From Conexibacter arvalis (GTDB lineage Bacteria; Actinomycetota; Thermoleophilia; Solirubrobacterales; Solirubrobacteraceae), in assembly GCF_014199525.1 (NCBI RefSeq), contig NZ_JACHNU010000011.1, forward strand, positions 1 to 64,000: DNA of 64,000 bases, written 5' to 3'. The notes below the pieces were generated by a model. It did no database searches. It had not been told where the DNA came from and saw only the letters and a list, made by a program, of their open reading frames with translations. The translations under genes were made by a program, and so were the position numbers. Below, in pieces: positions 16,896-25,584 of this stretch. Within the stretch, counting starts at the first letter, position 1, and each line of letters begins with the position of its first letter.

Positions 16896-18302
16896 ATGAG
16901 GAGCTGGCTGGACCGGGCAGAGGGTCGGCCGCGACAGACCTCGATCGCGCTGCGCGCGATTCTCATCGGGTTCGCGGCCTTGCTGTTGGCGGCGTTCGGT
17001 GCGTCACCGGCGCTTGCGGGCGAGAAGCCGGGCAAGCACGAGAAGCCGACCGCGCACGTCACCGTCGTCAAGAAGGTCGCGCCGCTCGGCACGACCGGCG
17101 AGGACGTCACCGGGGCCATGCCGGCCGCCGGCTGGACCTTCACGGGCACGAGCGCGACGGCCGGCGTCGGCGGTCTCCCGGCGACGCTGGTGACCGGCGA
17201 CGACGGCGCCGTCACGTTCGACCTGACCTTCCCCGAGGAGGCGCGGCAGATCGATCTCACCGTCGCCGAGACGCAGCAGCCCGGCTTCGAGCTGGTGACG
17301 CAGGGCGGCGCCAACGCGACCTGCTTCAAGGACGGCAAGTACGGCGACGTCGCCGTGCCGGTGGTCAACGACGACTCGGTGCCCGGCAGACCGGCGTTCA
17401 GCCTCCACGTCGACAAGCAGCAGAAGATCAAGTGCGTCGTCTTCAACCGTCCGGTGAAGGCCGAGGTCACCGTCGAGAAGCAGTGGGTGATCAACGGCCA
17501 GACCTTCCCGCACGGCAGCCGGCCGGCGGGATTCGACGCCGTGCTGACGCTGACCGGACCCGGTGACGCCGGGCCGACGCCGCAGCCCGTGGGCGTCGCG
17601 CGCGGCGGCTACCGCGAGGGCGAGTCGGTCACGCTCGCCGAGACGCTCGCGCTCGCCGATCCCGCCTGTGTCGTGGAGTCGCAGCGTGTGACGGCGGTCG
17701 ACGGCACGTCGGTCGACGCCGCGCTGCCCTTCACCGCCAGACTGGCCGGCGGCGCGAACAGCTTCACCGTGACCAACCGGGTCACCTGCCCGACGCCGCC
17801 CCCGCCACCACCGCCGCCTCCGCCACCCCCGACGCCGCCGACTCCGCCGGCGCCGACCCCCAGCCCCACCCCCGGCGGCGGGGTGCTGGGAGTGCAGAGA
17901 CAGGCGAGACCGTGGCTGCGCGTCGAGAAGCGCGCGAGCGCGAGAACGGTCACGGCCGGTGACACCGTCCGCTTCACGATCGTCGTGCGCAACACCGGCA
18001 ACGCCGCCGCGATCCGCTTCCGGATCTGCGACCGGCTGCCGCGCGACGTGACGGTCGTCGACGCCGACGGCGGGCGCATGGTCGCCGGCGGCCGCATCTG
18101 CTGGCGGGTCAGACGGCTGGCGCCCGGGGCGACGACCCGCCGCGTCCTCGTCGTGCGCGTCGACCGCGACGCGCGGCCCGGGACGATCGTCAACCGGGTG
18201 ACGGTCACGGGCGCGGGTCCGAGACGGCACGCGCAGGTCAGAGTCAGAGTGCGGCAGCCCGGGCCGCCGCCGAGCGTGGGCGGCGAGCGCGTGACCGGAT
18301 GA
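16896..18302 (+). CDS. Secreted protein with Pro-rich linker and DUF11-like domain
   Basis: This 468-aa protein has a signal peptide at residues about 16-41 (ALRAILIGFAALLLAAFGAS then PALAG). Next is a region resembling prealbumin/SpaA-like repeats (VTVVKKVAPLG…GWTFTGTSA; VTVEKQWVINGQ). A run of 12 prolines with TPP repeats lies at about 300-328. A C-terminal conserved-repeat/DUF11-like module follows: RASARTVTAGDTVRFTIVVR then NTGNAAAIRFRICDRLP. No LPXTG signal or C-terminal membrane helix is visible, so it is probably released or held by other means. The ATGA overlap with the L,D-transpeptidase gene suggests a cell-wall connection (inference). The ATG at 16896 follows AGGT; longer in-frame starts lack a signal peptide. 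Confidence 0.82.
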   Translation: MRSWLDRAEGRPRQTSIALRAILIGFAALLLAAFGASPALAGEKPGKHEKPTAHVTVVKKVAPLGTTGEDVTGAMPAAGWTFTGTSATAGVGGLPATLVTGDDGAVTFDLTFPEEARQIDLTVAETQQPGFELVTQGGANATCFKDGKYGDVAVPVVNDDSVPGRPAFSLHVDKQQKIKCVVFNRPVKAEVTVEKQWVINGQTFPHGSRPAGFDAVLTLTGPGDAGPTPQPVGVARGGYREGESVTLAETLALADPACVVESQRVTAVDGTSVDAALPFTARLAGGANSFTVTNRVTCPTPPPPPPPPPPPPTPPTPPAPTPSPTPGGGVLGVQRQARPWLRVEKRASARTVTAGDTVRFTIVVRNTGNAAAIRFRICDRLPRDVTVVDADGGRMVAGGRICWRVRRLAPGATTRRVLVVRVDRDARPGTIVNRVTVTGAGPRRHAQVRVRVRQPGPPPSVGGERVTG

Positions 18303-19201
18303 GCGGGCGGCGACGCGCGCGCGGCCTGACGATCGCGGCGCTGTCGCTCCTCGCGCTCGGCGCGACGACGCCGGGGGCCGCGACCGGATCGCCCGCGATC
18401 GAGCCGGCGGCGAGCGCGCTGGGCGGCGCGACCGGGGCGTCGGCCGCGACCGAGCCGGCGGCGAGCGCGTCGGGCGCCCGGCTGGCCCGCGCGCTGCGCG
18501 CCGACGATCCGGCGCGCGCCGTCGCGCGCACCGGGCGGCCCGGCGCGCGGATCAGACTGCGGGCGCCGTCGCGCGCGGATGGCGCCTACGTCGCGAAGGT
18601 GCTGCGCGCGACGGCGATGCGCGAGCGCCCCGGCGCCGGCCGCCGCTTCTGGATCGCCCACACCGCGACGGCGCACTCGCACGGCGCGATGCGCCTGATG
18701 GTGCTGGCTGCCCGCTACGACCGGCGCGGCCGGCCGTGGCTGCTGGTCGACGCGCCCCTGCGGCCTAACACCCGCGCCGGCTGGGTCGCTGCGCGCGACG
18801 TGCGACTGGGCCGCACGCGCTGGTACCTGTCGGTGAGCCTCGCCCGGCGCGAGCTGCGCGTCTACCGCGACGGAGCGCTGCGCCGTCGCGCGCGGCTGGT
18901 CGTCGGCGCCCCGGCCACGCCGACGCCCCGCGGGCTGTTCGCGGTCTACGAGATCACGCGCCAGTCGGACCCGAACGCGTTCGTCGGGCCGTACGCGCTG
19001 CACCTCACGGCCCTCTCCAACGTGCTCGAGGACTTCGGCGGCGGCCCCGGCCGCGTCGCGCTGCACGGCCGCGGTCCGGCGTCGCTGATCGACCCGCTCG
19101 GCTCGGCACGCTCCCACGGCTGCCTGCGCGCCGACAACGCCGTGATCGACTGGCTGCGCTCCCGCGCCCGGCCCGGCACCCCGATCCGCATCGGGCCGTA
19201 G
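18299..19201 (+). CDS. L,D-transpeptidase (YkuD domain)
   Basis: This 300-aa exported protein has a hydrophobic signal segment at residues 9-28, then an Ala-rich low-complexity stretch. An SH3-like middle follows (VLRATAMRERPGAGRRFW), and then a YkuD domain from about 180 to the end. The active-site motif HGRGPASLIDPLGSARSHGC places the catalytic Cys at residue 275, with the His and Arg of SHGCLR present. These enzymes make 3-3 peptidoglycan cross-links or attach proteins to peptidoglycan. It is translationally coupled (ATGA) to the secreted Pro-rich protein. Its stop lies within a hairpin shared with the convergent response-regulator gene. Confidence 0.9.
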   Translation: MSGRRRARGLTIAALSLLALGATTPGAATGSPAIEPAASALGGATGASAATEPAASASGARLARALRADDPARAVARTGRPGARIRLRAPSRADGAYVAKVLRATAMRERPGAGRRFWIAHTATAHSHGAMRLMVLAARYDRRGRPWLLVDAPLRPNTRAGWVAARDVRLGRTRWYLSVSLARRELRVYRDGALRRRARLVVGAPATPTPRGLFAVYEITRQSDPNAFVGPYALHLTALSNVLEDFGGGPGRVALHGRGPASLIDPLGSARSHGCLRADNAVIDWLRSRARPGTPIRIGP

Positions 19202-19224
19202 CCCGCGCGCCTAGCGGCCGATGC
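19188..19224. terminator. Bidirectional hairpin between convergent genes
   Basis: GCATCGG(G)CC at 19188-19197 pairs with GGCCGATGC at 19216-19224, with one bulged G. The loop holds the TAG stops of both the L,D-transpeptidase and the response regulator. Moderate strength. Confidence 0.5.
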
Positions 19225-19861
19225 CCTCGCCCGGCCGCAGCAGCCCGCGCTCGTAGGCGGCCGCGACGGCGGCGGCGCGGTCGTTGACGTCGAGCTTGGC
19301 GTAGACGTGCAGCAGGTGGGTCTTGATCGTCGCCTCGCTGATGAACAGCTGCCTGGCCGCCTCGCGGTTGGAGGCGCCCTGAGCGACCAGCGCGAGCACC
19401 TCGAGCTCGCGCTGGCTGAGCGGCTCGCGCGCGGGCGCGCGGACGCGGTCGAGCAGGCGCGTCGCGACCGACGGCGCCAGCACCGCCTCCCCGCGCGCGG
19501 CGGAGAGCACGGCGCGCAGCAGCTCGTCGCGCGGCGCGTCCTTGAGCAGATAGCCGGTCGCTCCGGCCTCGATCGCCGGCAGCACCTCGGCGTCGGTGTC
19601 GTAGGTCGTCAGCACGAGCACGCGCACCGACGGCGCCGTCTCGGCCAGCCGGCGGATCGCGGTGACGCCGTCGGTGCCGGGCATCCGCAGGTCCATCAGC
19701 ACGACGTCGGGCGCCAGCGTCAAAGCCCGCTCGACCGCCGCGGCGCCGTCGGCCGCCTCGCCGAGCACCTCGAAGCGCTCGTCGCCGCTGAAGATGCCGC
19801 GCAGCCCGTCGCGAACGACCGGATGGTCGTCGACGATCAGCAGCGTCACGCGCTCGCTCAC
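19211..19861 (-). CDS. NarL/LuxR-family response regulator
   Basis: This 216-aa protein has a receiver domain at residues 4-120, with the acidic pair DD11-12, phospho-acceptor Asp57 (VVLMDLRMPG), Thr in LVLTTYD and Lys in YLLKDAP. A C-terminal LuxR helix-turn-helix follows (LSQRELEVLALVAQGASNRE then ATIKTHLLHVYAKL). The GTG start overlaps the kinase stop (GTGA). It is the response regulator for the adjacent kinase and the last gene of the ATPase-permease-kinase-regulator operon. It probably controls that exporter in response to a membrane-active compound, as in related actinobacterial drug-efflux loci. Confidence 0.93.
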   Translation of the reverse strand: MSERVTLLIVDDHPVVRDGLRGIFSGDERFEVLGEAADGAAAVERALTLAPDVVLMDLRMPGTDGVTAIRRLAETAPSVRVLVLTTYDTDAEVLPAIEAGATGYLLKDAPRDELLRAVLSAARGEAVLAPSVATRLLDRVRAPAREPLSQRELEVLALVAQGASNREAARQLFISEATIKTHLLHVYAKLDVNDRAAAVAAAYERGLLRPGEGIGR

Positions 19862-21180
19862 GCCGCCCGCCCGCTCAGATGGGCCGGCTCCCGCGCCGCA
19901 CGGGGCGGCGCGCCGTCGAGCGGTCGGGCCGGCGCGGAGGCCGAGACCGCCGTCCCGCCGCCCGGCTCGGACTCGATCTCCAGCCGCCCGCCGAGGCCCT
20001 CGACGCGCTGGCGCATCGCCACCAGCCCGACGCCGTCGTCGGCCGGACGCGCGCCGAGGTCGAAGCCGACCCCGTCGTCGCGGACGTCGAGCGTGACCTC
20101 GTCGTCCATGTAGGAGAGCGTCACGCCGACGCGCCCGGCGCGCGCATGCTTGGCGACGTTCGCGAGCGCCTCCTGCGCGGTCCGCAGTAGCGTCACCTCG
20201 ACCTCGGGCCGCAGTGGCCGCGCGCGACCGGTCGTCGTCACCTCGACGCCGACGTCGTGGATCGCCGACCAGCGCCGCGCGACGTCGGCCAACGCCTCCG
20301 GCAGGCGGGCGTTCTCGAGCGCCTCCGGGCGCACGGCGCGGACCGAGCGGCGGGCCTCCGCGAGGCTCTCGCGCGCGAGCTGGGCGGCGGTGCGCAGGTG
20401 GCGCCGCCAGCGCTCGGGACGCTCGGCGGCCTGCTCGGCGGCCTGGATCTGGGCGACGATCCCGGTCAGCCCCTGGGCGAGCGTGTCGTGGATCTCGCGC
20501 GCCATCCGCTGGCGCTCCTCGGCGACGCCGGCCTCGCGCGCCTGCTCGAGGAGCTGCGCGTGCAGGGCGGCGTTCTCGGCCAGCGTCGCCTCCAGCCGCC
20601 GGTTGGCCTCGGCCAGCTTGCGGAGTGCGTCGCGCCGCGCGTCGCGGCGCTCGTTGGTGACCCCGGCGAAGAACATGAGCGTCCCGGCGATCAGCAGGTT
20701 CGCCGCCATCAAGCCGATCCATCCGGCGACCGGCACGCCGTCGGCGAGCGGGAAGCCGCCGATCTGGGCGGTGCCCGAGACCGCCGCCGTCGCCGCGACG
20801 CCGAGCGCCTTCGCGCGACCGGGCAGCGCGTCGATGAAGCCGTAGCCGCAGAATGCGAAGAAGCCGAACAGCGGGCTGGTGACGACGAGCGCGGCCATCA
20901 GCGTGACGAGGCCGGCGTAGAGCAGCGCCGGCCCCGGCTGGCGCGCGGCCCACCGCGGTCGCAGCGGGCGCATCAGCAGCGTCCATGCCGCCGCGACCGC
21001 GACGAGCGCCGCGATCGTCGCCGCGCCGGCCCGCGCGGTCTCGGGGAAGGCGAGGGTCAGCGCGGCACCGATCGCCAGTCCGGCGAACGGCAGCACGTCG
21101 AACAGGTGCTCCTCGCGCCGCTCCCACACGTCGAGCGCGGTCTCGGGCGGATCGGGCGCCGGCGCCCGCTCGGGGCTCAC
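19858..21180 (-). CDS. DesK/NarX-like sensor histidine kinase
   Basis: This is 440 aa. Four to six hydrophobic segments fill residues about 28-185 with almost no extracytoplasmic loop, so it should sense within the membrane. A coiled linker (KLAEANRRLEATLAENAALH) leads to a HisKA_3 domain with phospho-accepting His231 in AREIHDTLAQG. The HATPase domain has N-box NVAKHARAG, DDGVGFD and GVGLVAMRQRVEGLGG. The GTG start lies 3 bp after the permease stop. It phosphorylates the adjacent NarL-type regulator. The membrane-embedded sensor and linked exporter suggest detection of lipid stress or of the exporter's substrate. Confidence 0.92.
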   Translation of the reverse strand: MSPERAPAPDPPETALDVWERREEHLFDVLPFAGLAIGAALTLAFPETARAGAATIAALVAVAAAWTLLMRPLRPRWAARQPGPALLYAGLVTLMAALVVTSPLFGFFAFCGYGFIDALPGRAKALGVAATAAVSGTAQIGGFPLADGVPVAGWIGLMAANLLIAGTLMFFAGVTNERRDARRDALRKLAEANRRLEATLAENAALHAQLLEQAREAGVAEERQRMAREIHDTLAQGLTGIVAQIQAAEQAAERPERWRRHLRTAAQLARESLAEARRSVRAVRPEALENARLPEALADVARRWSAIHDVGVEVTTTGRARPLRPEVEVTLLRTAQEALANVAKHARAGRVGVTLSYMDDEVTLDVRDDGVGFDLGARPADDGVGLVAMRQRVEGLGGRLEIESEPGGGTAVSASAPARPLDGAPPRAAREPAHLSGRAA

Positions 21181-21183
21181 CGC

Positions 21184-21930
21184 TCACTCCCAGCGGAAGG
21201 CGCGCGCCGCGACGGCCGCGGCGCCGAGCGCCCAGACGACCATGACGGCCAGGTGGAGCGGGTCGAGCGCGTCGCCGACCCAGGCGTCCTGGAGCGTCTC
21301 GCGGAATGCGCTGAGCGGAGTGAGGTCACCGACGCGGGCGAGGATAGCCGGCATCTGCTCCTTCGGCAGCCACAGCCCGGCGAGGAACAGCGACGGGAAG
21401 AACAGCAGCGGCCCGATCGCCTGGATCCGCCGCGTGCGCGGGACGAGGGCGGCGAGCAGCAGGCCGATCCCGAACAGCGCGGCGGCGCCGAGCGCCAGCG
21501 CCAGCAGCAGCCCCAGCGGGTCTGCCGGCAGCGCCATGTCGAGGGCGAGCGGGCCGATCGCCAGCACCAGCAGCGTCGCGAGGGTCGCGACCGCGAGGTT
21601 CACCGCCAGCTGCGCGGCGAGCAGCAGCACCGGCCGCACGGGCGTCGTCGCGAGGCGGCGCAGGATGCCGCGCTCGCGGTAGGCGGCGAGGTTGTACGGC
21701 AGCGTGAAGAGGGCGAGCATGCCAAACGAGAGCACGAGCGCCATCGACGGCAGCACGGTGTCGATCGGGCGCTCGCCGCCAGGGTCCCTGCTCGCCTCGC
21801 GGCTCTCGGCGGGCAGCCCGAAGATCACGAGCAGCGCCAACGGCAGCGCGAGCGCGAAGCCGACCGAGACCGGGTCGCGCAGCAGCAGGCGCCACTCGGT
21901 CGCGGTGAGGCGGGCCAGCACCGCGGTCAT
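21184..21930 (-). CDS. ABC-2 type exporter permease
   Basis: This 248-aa membrane protein has six predicted helices and the ABC-2 pattern. A short amphipathic N-terminus (MTAVLARLTATEWRLLLRDP) leads into helix 1. AYRERGILRRLATTPVRP forms the coupling helix, and PSLFLAGLWLPKEQMPAILA precedes the last helices. It resembles DrrB/DasB-like drug or lipid exporters. The ATG overlaps the ATPase stop by 4 bp, and the kinase gene follows after 3 bp. Two copies would pair with two ATPase subunits. Confidence 0.92.
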   Translation of the reverse strand: MTAVLARLTATEWRLLLRDPVSVGFALALPLALLVIFGLPAESREASRDPGGERPIDTVLPSMALVLSFGMLALFTLPYNLAAYRERGILRRLATTPVRPVLLLAAQLAVNLAVATLATLLVLAIGPLALDMALPADPLGLLLALALGAAALFGIGLLLAALVPRTRRIQAIGPLLFFPSLFLAGLWLPKEQMPAILARVGDLTPLSAFRETLQDAWVGDALDPLHLAVMVVWALGAAAVAARAFRWE

Positions 21931-22886
21931 GCGACGGCCTCCGCACGGCTCGGCGCCCCGGCTTCGGCGGCCGCCGAAGCCGGCGGCCCGTCGGCGGTCA
22001 GCGCGAGGAAGGCGTCCTCCAGCGACGCCTGCTCGAGCCGCAGCTCCAGCGGCTCGACGCCCATCTCGGCGAGCGTCGTGACGAGTGCGAACAGGAGCCC
22101 GTCGCCGCCGCCGAGGACCAGCTCGCCGCCGCCGAGCGCCTCGACGGAGCTCACCGGCGCCAGCGCGCGCAGCAGCGCGGGGTCGACCGGACGGTCGGGC
22201 CGGAAGCGAATCCGCTGCTCGCGTGCGGCGCGCGCCGTCAGCCCGGCGGGCGTGTCGACTGCGACGACACGTCCGCCGTCGATCAGCGCGACCCGGTCGC
22301 ACAGCCGCTCGGCCTCCTCCATGAAGTGCGTCACGAGCACGATCGTCACCCCGCGCGCGCGGATCTCGCCGATCAGCTCCCAGGTCGCGCGGCGCGCGGC
22401 GGGGTCGAGGCCGGTCGTCAGCTCGTCGAGGATCGCGACCTCCGGTCTGCCGACGAGCGCGAGCGCGATCGAGAGCCGCTGCCGCTGGCCGCCGGAGAGC
22501 GCGTCGAAGGGGCGGTCGCGCACGTCGGCGAGCCCGAGCAGGTCGAGCAGCTCGACGCGGTCGGCCGGCGCGCGGTAGAAGGAGGCGAAGAGGTCGATCG
22601 CCTCGCCGACGCGCAGCTTGTCCGGCAGCGCGCCGCTCTGCAGTTGCACGCCGACGCGCTCGCGCAGCGCCGGATCGCCGTCCTGCGGGTCGCGGCCGAG
22701 CACCGAGATCGCGCCGCCGTCGCGGCGGGCGAGCCCGGCGACGCACTCGACCGTCGTCGTCTTGCCAGCGCCGTTGCGCCCAAGGATCCCGAAGATCTCC
22801 CCGCGCTCGACGGCGAACGACACATCCCGCACCGCCCGCACGTCGCCGTAGGACTTCCGCAGCCGCCGCACGTCGATCACCGTCAT
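21927..22886 (-). CDS. ABC exporter ATP-binding protein (DrrA-like)
   Basis: This 319-aa protein has Walker A GRNGAGKTT (residues about 36-44), Q-loop VQLQSGALP, signature LSGGQRQRLSIAL, Walker B VAILDELTTGLDPAARR (with Leu where Pro is usual) and H-loop LVTHFMEEAERL. The C-terminal 90 residues form the DrrA-type accessory domain. It drives the ABC-2 permease encoded next. It is the first gene of a four-gene leftward operon. A long palindrome at 22963-22988, about 76 bp upstream of the ATG, is a candidate operator. Confidence 0.93.
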   Translation of the reverse strand: MTVIDVRRLRKSYGDVRAVRDVSFAVERGEIFGILGRNGAGKTTTVECVAGLARRDGGAISVLGRDPQDGDPALRERVGVQLQSGALPDKLRVGEAIDLFASFYRAPADRVELLDLLGLADVRDRPFDALSGGQRQRLSIALALVGRPEVAILDELTTGLDPAARRATWELIGEIRARGVTIVLVTHFMEEAERLCDRVALIDGGRVVAVDTPAGLTARAAREQRIRFRPDRPVDPALLRALAPVSSVEALGGGELVLGGGDGLLFALVTTLAEMGVEPLELRLEQASLEDAFLALTADGPPASAAAEAGAPSRAEAVA

Positions 22887-22962
22887 GCCGGGAAGTCAAC
22901 CGACGCGGCGCGCCGCGCACATCGGCCGACCGGCTCCGATCGCGCGCGGCGGCGATGGATCT

Positions 22963-22988
22963 TCCCATCCACCGATCGGTGGATGGGA
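22963..22988. promoter_or_regulatory. Perfect 26-bp palindrome upstream of exporter operon
   Basis: Bases 22963-22988 are a gapless self-complementary sequence centred on CCACCGATCGGTGG. It lies between the end of the FtsX operon (stop at 23026) and the start of the DrrA-like operon (22886), both leftward. Zero spacer and no U-tract favour a protein-binding operator. A terminator role for the FtsX operon is also possible. Confidence 0.6.
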
Positions 22989-23025
22989 GCGGGGTTGTGT
23001 CGGGCGTCTGCCGGACCGGGAAAGC

Positions 23026-25560
23026 TCAATCGTCGAACGCCGCGCTGGCCGGCACGCGCGTCGCCCACCATCCCGGGATCGCGACGACGAGCAGAGCGAC
23101 GGCTGTCACGATGCCCAGACTGGCGAGGGCGCTCGTGACCCCGAGCGTATGGACTACGGGAAATCCGGTCACGCTGTTGAGCGCGCGATCGAGCAGCTGC
23201 TGGCCGTAGAGGCCGAACGCGGCTCCGACTGCCGCGCCGGTGATGACGAGGATCGAGCTCTCCAGCAGCTGCGCCCTCCACAGGCTTCCCGCGCCGATCC
23301 CCACCAGTTTGAGATCGGCAAGCCGGGCACGGCGCGGCCAGACCGTCGCCGCCGTCCCCGCGGCGATCGCGAGCGCCGCGGCGACGACGAGCAGCGCAGC
23401 GACCTGCTGAAGCCGAGAGAGCCCGGCGCGTGTCGTGGCCCGGAACCCCGCCTCCCGCTCGCTCGCCGTCTGCACCGCGTACGGTGAGCCGGGGCCGAGC
23501 GCCCGCTCGACGGCGCGTGCGCCGGCCGCAGGCAGCGTGCCCTCGCTCAGCCTCACCTGGAGCGCGCTCGCGTCGCCGTCGCCCCAAGCGGTGCGGTAGT
23601 CGTCGGCGTTGACCACCAGCACACCCGGTGACCAGCCGAAATTGGTCGTGATCGCCGCGAGCCGCAGGGTCGCCGGTCTGGGCGAGTCGAGCCGAAACCG
23701 CTGACCCACCGTGAGGCCGAGCTGTTGCGCGACCGCCTCCGACGCGACGGCCCATCCGCCCTCTCGCAGCCGCGCCGTCGCGTCAGCCGGATTGCCTTCC
23801 ACGATCTGACTCTGCGGTACGGGCGTCGTCGCATCTCTCGGCGGCGCGATCACCCACGTGCGCCGGTCGCCGATGTCGAGGAAGGCGCCACGGTAGACGC
23901 TGACCGACATGACCGCGGGCGAACGCCGGATCCGCTCCGTCGCCAGGCGGGCGGGGAACGGCGACGTCGCGAGCAGGTTGGCGTCGCCGCGCGGCGAGAC
24001 CCAGACGTCTGTGACCTCGGTCAGCTCGCGCGCGTTGGGATCGAGTCCACGTTGGAGGTCGACTCGAGCGCCCTCGATCGAGGTCGTGCCGAAGACCGCG
24101 ATCGCGGCGATCGCGGAGATCGCCATCGAACGTGTGCTCGCCGCGATCAGCTCCCCGCTTGCGATCGTCGGCACGACGCTGGCGAGCCGTCGCTGAAAAC
24201 GGTGGAGGGCGGTCACGACGAAGCCGAGCAGCGGACCCAGCCAGAGCAGCATGGCGGCGACGAGCGTCGCCATGCCGGCGAGGGCGGCCGCCGGCGTGAA
24301 GGCGAGGATCGCGGTCGTGGCGAGGAGGCAGCCGAGCCCGGTGAGGAGCAGCCGTCGCCGCGGCGCGAGCATGCGCCGACCGGGATCCAGTCCGTCGTCA
24401 TCGATGGCGTCCATCGGTCCGCGTGAGCGGTACGTGGCGGCCAACGGCACCAGCGCGGCGGCGAGGGCGGCGAGCATGCCAGCGCCCAGCGCGAGTGCGA
24501 CGGTCGCGGGCTCGATGACGCGGGCGGTGCCGATCGGAAAGGCGATGGCGAGATAGCCGGGGTCGGGCTCGAAGACGCCCTTCGACAGCAGATTGCCGAT
24601 CGCGATGCCGAGTGCGGATGCTCCGGCGCCGAGCACCAGCGCGTCGAAGAGGATGACCTGGACCACGGCGCTCGCGCGGAAGCCCGACATTCGCATCTCA
24701 GCGATCAGGCCCCGGCGCTCTCGCGCCATCATGAGCATCGCGTTGAACGCGAACAGAAACCCGACGAGCGCGCTGATCCCGGCGAACAGCGAGGTCGAGC
24801 TGTCGCTCGGCATCGACAGCTGCGCGAACACCCTCTCGTCGTGGGCGACCGGGAGCACGTCGAGCCGGCCGCGAGCGAACCGCTCCAAGTGGGATCGTGC
24901 CAGCTCACTCTGTCCTGCCTCGGCGAGCACGTAGAGGCGCGTGACTCGTCCGTTCAAACCGGTCGCCCGCTGCGCGAACCGCAGGGAGGTCATCACGATC
25001 GGGCTGGCGCTCAGCGGGCCGAGGTGGTTCGCGCCGAGGATCGCCGCGACAGGTGCGTCGACCTTTCGCCCCCGCGTTTGGATCGCGACCGTCTCGCCGA
25101 CGGCGGCGGTCAACGTTCTCCCCACGTCGGCGGGGAGGACGACGGCGTCGAGGCGGTCGAGACGCACGGCGGCAGCACCGCGTACGAGCGAGCCTCCGAG
25201 ATGCGCGAGGCGAGCGTCGGCGGCGAGCAGCGTGACCGAGCGCTCACGGCCATCCCGAACGACGTTCGCGTGGGCTTCGAGCACGGGAGCGACGGCGCGG
25301 ATGCCGTCCAGTCGCTCGATCGCTGGAATCATCGACTCGGCGAAGCCGCGCGCATCACGGGCTTTCAGCTGAAGCTGCGCGTCGCCGACGAGCCCGTCTG
25401 TGAGCTTCGCGACCGAGGCGCCGAGGCTCCGATTGGAGACCTGCGCGGCGAACAGGAGCGCCACCCCGACCGCGATCCCGACGAGCGCGAACAGCTCCTC
25501 GTGCTTGGCGCGGTGCGGGAACCGCCGCCACCAGAACCACAGCAGGTTGCGGAGGCTCAC
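23026..25560 (-). CDS. FtsX/MacB-like ABC transporter permease
   Basis: This 844-aa protein has an N-terminal membrane helix (ELFALVGIAVGVALLFAAQV). A large periplasmic-type domain follows, then a first FtsX module (helices at about 260-375), a helical pair near 405-450, a second extracytoplasmic domain, and a final FtsX module from about 730. This double layout is typical of lipoprotein-release or peptide-resistance permeases (MacB/BceB-like). Energy would come from the two ATPases encoded just upstream (25585-27002). The substrate is unknown. The last gene of the PadR-controlled operon. Confidence 0.88.
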   Translation of the reverse strand: MSLRNLLWFWWRRFPHRAKHEELFALVGIAVGVALLFAAQVSNRSLGASVAKLTDGLVGDAQLQLKARDARGFAESMIPAIERLDGIRAVAPVLEAHANVVRDGRERSVTLLAADARLAHLGGSLVRGAAAVRLDRLDAVVLPADVGRTLTAAVGETVAIQTRGRKVDAPVAAILGANHLGPLSASPIVMTSLRFAQRATGLNGRVTRLYVLAEAGQSELARSHLERFARGRLDVLPVAHDERVFAQLSMPSDSSTSLFAGISALVGFLFAFNAMLMMARERRGLIAEMRMSGFRASAVVQVILFDALVLGAGASALGIAIGNLLSKGVFEPDPGYLAIAFPIGTARVIEPATVALALGAGMLAALAAALVPLAATYRSRGPMDAIDDDGLDPGRRMLAPRRRLLLTGLGCLLATTAILAFTPAAALAGMATLVAAMLLWLGPLLGFVVTALHRFQRRLASVVPTIASGELIAASTRSMAISAIAAIAVFGTTSIEGARVDLQRGLDPNARELTEVTDVWVSPRGDANLLATSPFPARLATERIRRSPAVMSVSVYRGAFLDIGDRRTWVIAPPRDATTPVPQSQIVEGNPADATARLREGGWAVASEAVAQQLGLTVGQRFRLDSPRPATLRLAAITTNFGWSPGVLVVNADDYRTAWGDGDASALQVRLSEGTLPAAGARAVERALGPGSPYAVQTASEREAGFRATTRAGLSRLQQVAALLVVAAALAIAAGTAATVWPRRARLADLKLVGIGAGSLWRAQLLESSILVITGAAVGAAFGLYGQQLLDRALNSVTGFPVVHTLGVTSALASLGIVTAVALLVVAIPGWWATRVPASAAFDD

Positions 25561-25584
25561 GGGCGTGCGGTCCGCGAGCCGCCG

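Noticed and set aside
17798-17880. CCG/CCA-rich tract considered as a DNA repeat or regulatory element
   Set aside because: It lies in frame inside the secreted protein gene and encodes its proline-rich linker.
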